Assembly (NCBI GenBank): GCA_024639205.1
Contig: JAHEIV010000196.1
Coordinates: forward strand, 1 to 5,986
DNA length: 5,986 bases
Direction: 5' to 3'
From: Deltaproteobacteria bacterium
GTDB taxonomy: Bacteria; Desulfobacterota; Desulfobacteria; Desulfobacterales; SG8-13
In this document: piece by piece, positions 1 to 5,716 of the stretch
How positions within the stretch are numbered: position 1 is the stretch's first letter
Layout of the letters: every line of letters begins with the position of its first letter
The notes under the pieces: generated by a model
Databases searched by the model: none
Told to the model about the DNA's origin: nothing
What the model saw: the letters and a program-made list of their open reading frames with translations, nothing else
Program-made: the position numbers and the translations under genes

Positions 1-1414
1 TCGATGGCAGCACATGCAGCATTTCCCGATACTTGGCCACGGTTCTTCGGGCAATGTTGATTTGATGATCTTTGAGCAATTTTGAGATTTTGTCGTCACT
101 GAACGGTTTGCGCGGGTCCTCATTGGCGATAATCTGTTTAATCAATTCCTGCACGCTCACCGAAGCAATTGCACCACCCTGGCTCCGCTGAATCGAGCTG
201 TTGAAGAAATATTTCAGTTCGAAAATACCCTGGGGCGTGAAAGCATATTTGTTGGTGGTTACCCGGCTGATGGTAGACTCATGCATACTGATATCCTGGG
301 CGACGTCGCGGAGAACCATCGGTTTGAGGTGAGCAATCCCTTTCTCGAAGAATTCTCGCTGGTAGGCAAGGATGCTCTCCATCACCCGGTAAATGGTTTT
401 CTGACGCTGATGGATACTTTTGATCAACCAGGTCGCCGAACGGATCTTTTCCTGGATGTAGCTTTCGGCATCGCTGCCGGCTCCTCCGTCGGCTCCGATC
501 GTTTTTCGATAAAACGAGTTCACCCGCAGTTTGGGCATGCCGTCGTCATTGAGGTGGATCACGAACTCTTCGTCGATTTTATACACAAAGATGTCGGGGG
601 TGATATATTGCGGGTTTTCGTCCGAAAACTGGCGTCCGGGTCTGGGTTCCAACCCTTTGATGATATTGACCGCGGCGATCAATTCATCCATGCTGATTTT
701 CAAGGCCCGGCAAATGGCTTTGTAGTTCTTCCTTTCCAGGTTGCCCAGATGGTTCGTGATGATATCGGTTACCAGGGTATTGTCTATTTTCCAGTGCTTG
801 GCCTGTATCAGCAAGCATTCCGTCAAATTGCGAGAACATATGCCGACCGGATCGAAAGTTTGCATGAGCGCCAGGACCCTTTCAACTTCCTCCAGTGATT
901 GAGCGCTCATACCGGCAATGTCTTCCAGGGCTACATCCAGATAGCCGTCCCGGTTCAGGTTGCCGATGATTTGACTGCCGATCTGTTCTTCCGCTTCGTT
1001 CGGTGAGAGCATCAGAAGCTGCCACAGCAGATGATCATTCAAGGATTCCTTGCGGGCAATAAAAGCGTCATACTGGGGCGTCTCTCTACTTTCAGATTCG
1101 AAATTCACCCTTCCCGGTGTGTTGTACTCATCCAGGTAGTTGCGCCAGTCGATGTCTTCGCGAATCTTTTCCTCGATCCTGACTTCCCGTTCGTCGGCAC
1201 GATCATCTGGCTTTGGTTCGACCGACTCGAGCAACTGGTCCTCGGAGGCGGTCTCCTGTGTTTCTTCAAGAGCAGGGTTTTCCTCCAATTCTTGTCGGAT
1301 GGTGTCCAGCAGCTCCAGTCGGGATAACTGCAGCAACCGGATCGCCATTTGCAGCTGCGGCGTCATGATCAGCTGCTGGGTGAGCTTAAGCTGTTGTCGT
1401 AATTCGAGCGCCAT
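1..1414 (-). CDS. rpoN: RNA polymerase sigma-54 factor RpoN (3' end cut by window edge)
   Basis: Sigma-54 directs RNA polymerase to -24/-12 promoters and needs an AAA+ activator to open them. I translated the minus strand by hand: the frame is open for 471 codons to the window edge. The N-terminus (residues 1-50, beginning MALELRQQLKLTQQLIMTPQ) is the glutamine- and leucine-rich region I that contacts activators and holds the complex closed. An acidic region II follows (about 50-90), then the core-binding domain and a helix-turn-helix around 366-390 (HESTISRV at 378-385). The RpoN box, ARRTVAKYRE at about 455-464, reads the -24 element. Only about 8-10 residues should be missing after VLPS, judged from family length. 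The ATG lies two bases past the lptB stop and has no clear Shine-Dalgarno, so translation is probably coupled to lptB. In many proteobacteria hpf and ptsN follow; here that part lies outside the window. Identity is certain; only the C-terminus is unseen. Confidence 0.98.
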   Translation of the reverse strand, partial: MALELRQQLKLTQQLIMTPQLQMAIRLLQLSRLELLDTIRQELEENPALEETQETASEDQLLESVEPKPDDRADEREVRIEEKIREDIDWRNYLDEYNTPGRVNFESESRETPQYDAFIARKESLNDHLLWQLLMLSPNEAEEQIGSQIIGNLNRDGYLDVALEDIAGMSAQSLEEVERVLALMQTFDPVGICSRNLTECLLIQAKHWKIDNTLVTDIITNHLGNLERKNYKAICRALKISMDELIAAVNIIKGLEPRPGRQFSDENPQYITPDIFVYKIDEEFVIHLNDDGMPKLRVNSFYRKTIGADGGAGSDAESYIQEKIRSATWLIKSIHQRQKTIYRVMESILAYQREFFEKGIAHLKPMVLRDVAQDISMHESTISRVTTNKYAFTPQGIFELKYFFNSSIQRSQGGAIASVSVQELIKQIIANEDPRKPFSDDKISKLLKDHQINIARRTVAKYREMLHVLPS

Positions 1415-1416
1415 CG

Positions 1417-2139
1417 TTACATTCTAAATTCGTTGCCCAGATAAATTCGCCGGGCCAGTTCACTTGCGGTGATCTCTTCGGGGCTTCCGGAGACGATCAC
1501 CTTGCCCTCGTTCAAAATATACGCGCTGTCACAGGATTCAAGCGTTTCCCGCACGTTATGGTCGGAAATCAGAACACCGATACCTCGTTTTCTAAGATGC
1601 CCGATTATGTTCTTAATGTCAATCACCGCCAGTGGGTCCACACCCGCAAAAGGCTCGTCGAGGAGCATAAAAGAAGGGCTGGTTGCCAGCGAGCGGGATA
1701 TTTCCAAACGTCTTTTCTCACCACCGGACAAAACGGCCGCTTTTTGATCGGCAAGCTGAGCAATGCCCAGTTCCTGGAGCAATGCCTCGGCGCGTTCCTG
1801 TTGTTCGGCCTTCGGTAAAGAAATGGTTTCCAGAATGGCCAGGATGTTTTGTTTTACCGTCAGTTTGTGGAAAATCGATGTCTCCTGGGACAGATAGCCG
1901 ATCCCTCTGCGGGCGCGCAGATACATCGGGTAATCGGTTATTTCTTCCCCATCCAGAAACACCTGCCCGGAATCCGGCTGCAGCATTCCCACAGTCATGT
2001 AAAAGGTGGTCGTTTTACCGGCTCCATTGGGTCCCAGCAACCCGACCACGCTGCGACTGTCGACACTCAGGGTCACCGAATCGACCACCTTCCTGCCGCC
2101 GTAGGCTTTCACCAGGTTTTTCAGAGACAGTACCGGCAT
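1417..2139 (-). CDS. lptB: LPS export ABC transporter ATP-binding protein LptB
   Basis: LptB is the cytoplasmic ATPase of LptB2FG, which extracts lipopolysaccharide from the inner membrane and pushes it along the LptC-LptA bridge. The 240-residue protein has the family's usual length and all ABC motifs: Walker A GPNGAGKTT at 36-44, Q-loop glutamine at 85 (YLSQE), signature LSGGEKRR at 137-144, Walker B FMLLDEP at 157-163 with catalytic Glu162, D-loop AGVDP at 165-169, and switch His194 (SDHN). The C-terminal part, ending in RRIYLGNEFRM, is typical of LptB and separates it from amino-acid transporter ATPases of the LivF type. The ATG start is favoured by homology (MPVLSLKNLVKAYGGRKVV); only a weak GAG lies upstream as ribosome site. 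It sits downstream of lptA, separated by a gap with its own likely promoter, and two bases before rpoN. The permeases lptF and lptG are not in the window. Confidence 0.98.
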   Translation of the reverse strand: MPVLSLKNLVKAYGGRKVVDSVTLSVDSRSVVGLLGPNGAGKTTTFYMTVGMLQPDSGQVFLDGEEITDYPMYLRARRGIGYLSQETSIFHKLTVKQNILAILETISLPKAEQQERAEALLQELGIAQLADQKAAVLSGGEKRRLEISRSLATSPSFMLLDEPFAGVDPLAVIDIKNIIGHLRKRGIGVLISDHNVRETLESCDSAYILNEGKVIVSGSPEEITASELARRIYLGNEFRM

Positions 2140-2248
2140 GGCATGCTCATTTTATGACTTGGATTCGTTACGTCGCCAACCACGACAGATGCAAGCGATA
2201 CACCTTGCTCGTTTGCCGTGATGCGACTTTTTGTGTATAAAAACTATA

Positions 2249-2277
2249 AATATAACAGATTTGCATCGGTTATCCAA
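2249..2277 (-). promoter_or_regulatory. Predicted sigma-70-type promoter for lptB-rpoN
   Basis: Read on the minus strand, the gap after lptA holds TTGGAT (2277-2272), a 17-base spacer, and TATATT (2254-2249). Spacing is ideal and the -10 box differs from TATAAT at one base. It lies just past the lptA stop, in an AT-rich patch unlike the surrounding genes. Transcription would begin near 2242, leaving a leader of about 100 nt before lptB. This would let lptB and rpoN be expressed apart from lptCA. It rests on sequence match only. Confidence 0.55.
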
Positions 2278-2287
2278 CTGATCAGTT
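2276..2287. repeat. 12-bp perfect palindrome overlapping the lptB promoter -35 box
   Basis: AACTGATCAGTT reads the same on both strands. It covers the last two bases (2276-2277) of the predicted -35 box of the lptB promoter and touches the first base of the lptA stop codon. Its place suits an operator, but a 12-bp palindrome is expected about once or twice by chance in 6 kb, so this is only a candidate. Confidence 0.3.
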
Positions 2288-2853
2288 CAAGGGGATTTAT
2301 TTTTTGTGGACGGCTCGAACACCGCTTTGACCCGGTTTTCGTCGCTACCCAATACCGTCAGCTGTTCGCCTTCCAGGTGCAGCACGATCTTTGATCCGGT
2401 GATCGAATTGCTCCCGCTGATCACCCGGGTGCCGGCACCAAGGAGTTCGATCGTTTGCGCCGCACGACTGTAAATCGCCTTTGGCGTGCGAGCGGACAGT
2501 TCCGCTGACCGGATTTGTACGTTCCCTTCCGCTATGATTCTTTCGACCGCCGACTGGCCCGGCAGCGCGGCAGTTTTTTTCTTGCTGGTGGAGGCCTTTT
2601 CACCGTAGTACACGGTCAGACGATCGGCTTCGATGGTGCTGTCGCCGCGAACCACTTTCACACGGCCGCTAAATGTGGCCGTTCTGGCAGTCCGGTCTGA
2701 AACCAGGCGATCGGCCGTGACGGTAATCTGCTGCTGCGGCGGGGAATCATCGCCCGCAGCGCCACGGGCCGATTCCGGCAGAGCAGTTCCCGCGATAGAC
2801 ACAGCGGCAGCCAGCATCACCACCACGAACTGTTTATAGGGAAAAATCCCCAA
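2287..2853 (-). CDS. lptA: LPS transport periplasmic protein LptA (OstA-like domain)
   Basis: LptA polymerises in the periplasm into the beta-jellyroll bridge along which LPS moves from LptC to LptD. The mature part shows the OstA/LptA repeat pattern: ITVTADRLVSDRTARTATFSGRVKVVRGDSTIEADRL, then VERIIAEGNVQIRSAE, then an 'A.Y' and 'G....I....' pattern to a lysine-rich end. A signal peptide is visible: one lysine, a hydrophobic run FVVVMLAAAVSIAGTAL, and a small-residue cleavage region ESARGA/AG. No in-frame ATG precedes the hydrophobic run. I chose the TTG at 2853 because GGGG lies 6 bases upstream and the signal peptide then has a normal length. The TTG at 2880, nine codons earlier (197 residues in all), is the alternative, and an ATG at 2817 would remove the basic n-region. 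With this start the gene overlaps lptC by 20 bp (47 bp from 2880), a sign of co-translation. The family call is firm; the start is not. Confidence 0.9.
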   Translation of the reverse strand: MGIFPYKQFVVVMLAAAVSIAGTALPESARGAAGDDSPPQQQITVTADRLVSDRTARTATFSGRVKVVRGDSTIEADRLTVYYGEKASTSKKKTAALPGQSAVERIIAEGNVQIRSAELSARTPKAIYSRAAQTIELLGAGTRVISGSNSITGSKIVLHLEGEQLTVLGSDENRVKAVFEPSTKNKSP

Positions 2854-3508
2854 TGAATGCCCCGCTAACGTTGCCCTCAAAGATGGCCCGGTTCGTGTTC
2901 AGGTCGATTTGCATCCGTTCGGCGGTCAATCGGTAGGCATCTCCGGTGATTTCAACCGGCGAAAGGCTGGTCAGAATTCGCTGCTCATGCCGGTACCGCA
3001 GGTCCTGGGTCCGTAACCGTGCCTCGCTGCTTTTTACCACCACATTGCCGCTGATCTCGACATCTTTGGATTCCGTCAGCATTACGCCGCTGTCGGCCGT
3101 CAGCTGCAGATCCTGTTGATTTTCAAGGTAAAACGTCATCGACAGTTCGGTGAGAATCACGCGTTTTTCCGCATTCAGATAACGGGCCGATGTCGCATCC
3201 AGGCTCCATTCTTTGCGGCCGTCCCGGGTGGCCGTCTGGTGGATGTCTGCAATGGTGAGATCGGCACCGGCAGGTATCGAAGAAACCAGGTCGCGGGCCT
3301 GATCGGGAAGGCGACGATAATACAGGAACACCGTCACAATCGTAGCGCAGCAAATACAGATCACCGCAACAATGAAGATTCTTATTTTGTTGGTTCGTTT
3401 TGCCAAGGTGGTCAGGATAGCGGAGCGGACAGTTCCACTCCGATGTAAAGATGATCGGGCCCGGTGGGTTGAATGTCGACTGATTGGATCGGGCACCACC
3501 ATCTGCAT
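2834..3508 (-). CDS. lptC: LPS export system protein LptC
   Basis: LptC is a bitopic inner-membrane protein that receives LPS from LptB2FG and hands it to LptA. From the chosen ATG the protein has 224 residues: a basic cytoplasmic N-terminus, one membrane segment at about 43-63 (IFIVAVICICCATIVTVFLYY), then a periplasmic OstA-like fold. Family features include EWSLDATSARY (100-110), LTADSGVML (135-143), EISGNVVVKS (151-160), a 'L.T..L.Y' run near 165-172, and a final FEGNVSGAF. The frame stays open upstream to 3691, but that part lies before a predicted promoter with start near 3533, so a start at 3508 or 3502 is more likely. A TTG at 3406 would give 190 residues, close to the E. coli length of 191. 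None of these starts has a good Shine-Dalgarno. It is the first gene of the lptC-lptA-lptB-rpoN series; kdsC or kdsD, often upstream, are absent. Confidence 0.9.
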   Translation of the reverse strand: MQMVVPDPISRHSTHRARSSLHRSGTVRSAILTTLAKRTNKIRIFIVAVICICCATIVTVFLYYRRLPDQARDLVSSIPAGADLTIADIHQTATRDGRKEWSLDATSARYLNAEKRVILTELSMTFYLENQQDLQLTADSGVMLTESKDVEISGNVVVKSSEARLRTQDLRYRHEQRILTSLSPVEITGDAYRLTAERMQIDLNTNRAIFEGNVSGAFIGDFSL

Positions 3509-3539
3509 GCGGTTAGATCGATACGCTGCAGTGGTGCTA

Positions 3540-3568
3540 ATGTTAGCCCGCAGCCGCTGAAAAGTCAA
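3540..3568 (-). promoter_or_regulatory. Predicted sigma-70-type promoter for lptCA
   Basis: On the minus strand TTGACT (3568-3563) is followed after exactly 17 bases by TAACAT (3545-3540). The -35 differs from TTGACA at one base and the -10 from TATAAT at two. Predicted transcription start is near 3533, about 25 bases before the first lptC ATG. The location, sequence and spacing all agree, but it is untested. Confidence 0.6.
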
Positions 3569-3590
3569 GAAACGAAAAAGTTTGCCTTGA
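3565..3590. repeat. Imperfect inverted repeat between divergent promoters, candidate operator
   Basis: TCAAG-AAAC (3565-3573) and GTTT-gc-CTTGA (3580-3590) are inverted copies around a six-base A-rich centre, with a two-base insertion in the right arm. The repeat overlaps both -35 boxes of the back-to-back promoters for lptC and the DUF39 gene. A dimeric regulator bound here could control both. Part of the symmetry comes from the two -35 boxes themselves (TTGA in each), which weakens the case. Confidence 0.35.
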
Positions 3591-3615
3591 TTAAGCCTTT
3601 CTTTGTTGTTATTAA
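3587..3615 (+). promoter_or_regulatory. Predicted sigma-70-type promoter for the DUF39 gene
   Basis: TTGATT (3587-3592), a 17-base spacer, and TATTAA (3610-3615). Each box differs from consensus at two positions and spacing is ideal. Predicted start is near 3622, leaving a leader of about 135 nt. Its -35 box is 18 bp from the -35 of the divergent lptC promoter. Confidence 0.5.
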
Positions 3616-3621
3616 AATTTC

Positions 3622-3756
3622 CCGTCACGGCCGCGGTTATAAACCGACCGGTGGTGCCGCTGACAAAGGCAAACTGAAGCCCCGTGCGCACCGCTGTGTT
3701 CGTGTTTTACGCGGCCCGGGTGGTCATCTCCGGATGCCTGCAGCCAAGGAACATGC
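3622..3756 (+). promoter_or_regulatory. Long GC-rich leader of the DUF39 gene, possibly structured
   Basis: This is the predicted untranslated leader. By eye it can form a 5-bp hairpin CGGTT-ATA-AACCG (3634-3646). A longer bulged stem, CGGTGGTGC (3649-3657) with GCGCACCG (3686-3693), could enclose a GGC/GCC pair (3668-3670 with 3679-3681). GGCCGC at 3629-3634 could also pair with GCGGCC at 3711-3716. GC-rich sequence folds easily, and I do not recognise it as a known riboswitch. The gene's ribosome site, AAGGA at 3746-3750, lies 6 bases before the ATG. Confidence 0.3.
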
Positions 3757-4923
3757 ATGAAAGAATGTAAAATCAACAAAACCTATCAGCAGATCAACGA
3801 AAAAATCAGATCCGGGCACGCGGTGGTGATGACCGCCGAGGAGATCATCGATGTCGTCCGCAAGCAGGGCCCGGTGGAAGCGGCCCGACGGGTCGACGTG
3901 GTCACCACCGGCACATTTGCACCGATGTGTTCATCTGGAGCGATTGTCAACTTCGGACATTCGGTACCGGCCGTCAAGGCCTCGAAGGTGTGGTTGAACA
4001 ACGTGCCGGCTTACGGAGGCCTGGCTGCCGTCGACTGCTATATCGGGGCCACCGAACCATGTGAGGATGACCCCCTTAACAAGGTCTACCCAGGAGAATT
4101 CAACTACGGCGGCGGCCACGTGATTCAGGACCTGGTGGCCGGAAAGACCGTCCATCTGAAAGCGACTGCATACGGCACCGATTGCTATCCTGCCCATGAG
4201 GTGGAAAAGGAAATCACGCTGCGCAAGTTGCCCCAGGCGACCCTGTGCAATCCGCGCAATGCCTATCAGAACTATAACTGCGCGATCAATCTGTCCAACA
4301 AAACGATCTATACTTACATGGGTGCGCTCAAGCCGAATTCAGGCAATGCCAATTATTGTTCGGCCGGGCAGTTGAGCCCGCTTTTCAACGATCCTTACTA
4401 CATGACCATCGGGCTGGGAACGCGCATCTTTTTAGGTGGGGGAGAAGGCTATGTCGTCTGGCACGGCACCCAGCATAAACCCTCCGCCCGGCGATCCCGC
4501 AAGGGGGTTCCGTTTACACCGGCTGGCACGCTGTGGGTAATGGGAGACCTGAAAAAAATGAGCCCTCGATGGCTTATGGGGATGAGCATTCAGGGATACG
4601 GTTGTTCACTGGCTGTGGGACTGGGGGTGCCCATCCCGGTGCTGAACGAAACGATCGCCAAATTCACGGCGATATCCGATGAAGACCTTTTTACCCAGAT
4701 CGTAGACTATTCCCATGATTACCCCAACGGTATCGCCAAAAGTTATGGCCGGGTGAGCTATGCCGATCTAAAGAGCGGCTCGATCCGGCTCAATGGCAAA
4801 GAGGTGCCGACGGTGCCGCTTTCAAGTGTCGTCAGAGCCCGGGAAATAGCGGAGATATTGAAACAAAAAATATCACAGGGTAAGTTCTTGCTCGGGGAAC
4901 CACAGTTCACCCTGCCGCGCTGA
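3757..4923 (+). CDS. Homocysteine biosynthesis protein, DUF39/COG1900 family
   Basis: The family was linked in methanogenic archaea to making homocysteine from aspartate semialdehyde and sulfide, bypassing O-acyl-homoserine; the cytosolic protein is thought to carry a persulfide on conserved cysteines. The 388-residue sequence carries its marks: the TTGTFAPMCSSGAIVNFGHS stretch (50-69), then WLNNVPAYGGLAAVDCYIGAT, YGGGHVIQDLVAG (117-129), YGTDCYP (139-145), and a glycine-rich FLGGGEGYVVWHGTQH (225-240). Cysteines lie at 4, 58, 94, 102, 143, 164, 175, 201 and 283; Cys58 and Cys143, in the most conserved motifs, are my candidates for the catalytic pair. There is no signal peptide or membrane segment, and no C-terminal CBS pair as in the methanogen protein. 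The ATG has AAGGA 6 bases upstream. No ferredoxin/NIL-domain partner is adjacent. The family call is strong; the exact reaction in this organism is inferred. Confidence 0.92.
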   Translation: MKECKINKTYQQINEKIRSGHAVVMTAEEIIDVVRKQGPVEAARRVDVVTTGTFAPMCSSGAIVNFGHSVPAVKASKVWLNNVPAYGGLAAVDCYIGATEPCEDDPLNKVYPGEFNYGGGHVIQDLVAGKTVHLKATAYGTDCYPAHEVEKEITLRKLPQATLCNPRNAYQNYNCAINLSNKTIYTYMGALKPNSGNANYCSAGQLSPLFNDPYYMTIGLGTRIFLGGGEGYVVWHGTQHKPSARRSRKGVPFTPAGTLWVMGDLKKMSPRWLMGMSIQGYGCSLAVGLGVPIPVLNETIAKFTAISDEDLFTQIVDYSHDYPNGIAKSYGRVSYADLKSGSIRLNGKEVPTVPLSSVVRAREIAEILKQKISQGKFLLGEPQFTLPR

Positions 4924-5074
4924 TTTTGCTCGCTCCCGACCAAAGAATCCGGCGCGGCCGCAAAACTGCGGAAGCATGGAAACAATAAGAACGGATCGGT
5001 TCATCAACGATTGACGACCGAACCGGCTTCGATCAAAAACCGGGCCGCACGACACGTTCCGGCCCCCACACATC
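4924..5074 (+). other. Intergenic gap between DUF39 gene and thpR
   Basis: This 151-bp gap has no credible ORF. It can form weak hairpins, CCGC-AAAACT-GCGG (4958-4971) and CGGTTC/GAACCG (4997-5002 with 5020-5025, around an inner TCAA-CGA-TTGA). Neither is followed by a T-run, so I do not call a rho-independent terminator. A TTGACG at 5011-5016 resembles a -35 box, but no -10 box lies at the right distance. Whether thpR is read from the DUF39 promoter is open. Confidence 0.5.
5042..5065 (+). other. GC-rich hairpin just upstream of the thpR start
   Basis: GGGCCG (5042-5047) is an exact inverted copy of CGGCCC (5060-5065). The 12-base loop between them can pair further as ACG-ACA-CGT. It ends nine bases before the thpR ATG, where a ribosome site would be expected, and no Shine-Dalgarno is visible there. 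No T-run follows, so it does not look like an intrinsic terminator. It may limit thpR translation or be incidental. Confidence 0.35.
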
Positions 5075-5653
5075 ATGATGACGGATCAAATCCGGACATT
5101 TGTTGCGTGTGAACTTCCTCGTGAGATCCGGTCCGCGATCGGGCAAATCCAAGAGAACCTGAAGCGCTATCGATTGCGGCTCAAATGGGTTCGGCCGGAG
5201 AACCTTCATTTGACACTCAAATTTCTGGGTGATGTATCAGTCGAGCGGATCGAAGCGATTGCAGACGCCATCGAAGATGCTGCCCGCGATATGGCGCCGC
5301 TGTCCCTTTCGGCAAAGGGGGTGGGAGTGTTCCCCGGTATTCGACGCGCCCGGGTCATATGGGTGGGAATCGGTGGTCAGCCCCTGCAACTGGGACAGCT
5401 TCAGGCGGCGGTTGCAGATGCCCTTGACGAGGTCGGATTTCCCAAGGAGAAGCGACCGTACAAGGGGCATTTGACCATCGGGAGAATCAAGGCGGCCATC
5501 GACTCACGGCAGCTGGCCGAAGCGCTGACAGCCACCTGCGATTTCGAGTCGGATTCGTTCAGCGTCGACGAAGTGGTTCTTTTCCGCAGCCAACTTAGAC
5601 CCGAAGGCCCGACTTATACCCGGCTCAGGACGGTAAAGCTCAATCCACATTGA
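5075..5653 (+). CDS. thpR: RNA 2',3'-cyclic phosphodiesterase (2H family, ThpR/LigT)
   Basis: ThpR opens 2',3'-cyclic phosphates on RNA ends; it was first described as a 2'-5' RNA ligase acting on tRNA halves. The 192-residue protein has both catalytic HxTx motifs of the 2H superfamily, HLTL at 45-48 and HLTI at 132-135, spaced as in the family. Other typical pieces are the opening RTFVACELP, WVRPENLHLTLKFLGDV (38-54), GVGVFPGIRRARVIWVGI and a closing LFRSQLRPEGPTYTRL. It is a small soluble cytoplasmic protein of normal length. Two ATGs (5075 and 5078) stand in tandem and neither has a Shine-Dalgarno; a hairpin lies directly upstream. recA follows after 63 bp. In several bacteria this gene lies between cinA and recA; here cinA is missing. 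Its physiological substrate is unknown in most species, so the role is stated at the level of chemistry only. Confidence 0.93.
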   Translation: MMTDQIRTFVACELPREIRSAIGQIQENLKRYRLRLKWVRPENLHLTLKFLGDVSVERIEAIADAIEDAARDMAPLSLSAKGVGVFPGIRRARVIWVGIGGQPLQLGQLQAAVADALDEVGFPKEKRPYKGHLTIGRIKAAIDSRQLAEALTATCDFESDSFSVDEVVLFRSQLRPEGPTYTRLRTVKLNPH

Positions 5654-5705
5654 ACTTCCGGCCCCTGCCGACAGGACAGGAAGATTCAACTGCTCTATAT
5701 GCGAG

Positions 5706-5711
5706 AGGAGG
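5706..5711 (+). promoter_or_regulatory. Strong Shine-Dalgarno of recA
   Basis: AGGAGG, a full consensus ribosome site, lies 5 bases before the ATG at 5717 and only 2 bases before the in-frame ATG at 5714. The spacing therefore points to 5717 as the main start. It is the strongest ribosome site in the window, fitting the abundance of RecA. Confidence 0.85.
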
Positions 5712-5716
5712 AGATG

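Noticed and set aside
281..898. A 205-codon plus-strand open frame opposite rpoN
   Set aside because: It is antisense to a continuous, motif-complete rpoN frame, has no recognisable domain, and is the kind of shadow frame common in GC-rich genes.
1683..2240. A 185-codon plus-strand open frame opposite lptB
   Set aside because: It lies antisense to LptB with all ABC motifs intact; its product is low-complexity with many Pro, Arg and Cys residues and resembles no family.
2188..2267. Inverted copies GATGCAA (2188-2194) and TTGCATC (2261-2267) in the lptA-lptB gap
   Set aside because: The second copy lies inside the spacer of the predicted promoter, so the lptB leader would not contain both arms; seven-base matches at this distance are likely by chance.
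3661..3690. A match to the first half of a c-di-GMP (GEMM) riboswitch: ACAAAGGCAAAC
   Set aside because: The required second half, with GACGCAAAGCC and the following tetraloop-receptor helix, is missing; the short match is probably chance.
3622..3756. SAM or SAH riboswitch before the homocysteine gene
   Set aside because: I see neither the SAM-I core (GATGAAACC...GGCAACC type) nor the conserved SAH core, so no known class is supported.
3473..3760. A 95-codon plus-strand frame in the lptC/DUF39 gap
   Set aside because: It covers the divergent promoters and the leader, has no ribosome site, and its translation looks random.
4958..5025. Rho-independent terminator after the DUF39 gene
   Set aside because: Hairpins exist, but their stems are only 4-6 bp and no T-run follows on the plus strand.
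5654..5716. LexA/SOS box upstream of recA
   Set aside because: The nearest match, CTG...CAG around 5665-5680, has 9 bases between half sites instead of 10 and lacks the AT-rich centre; no other known LexA motif is evident.
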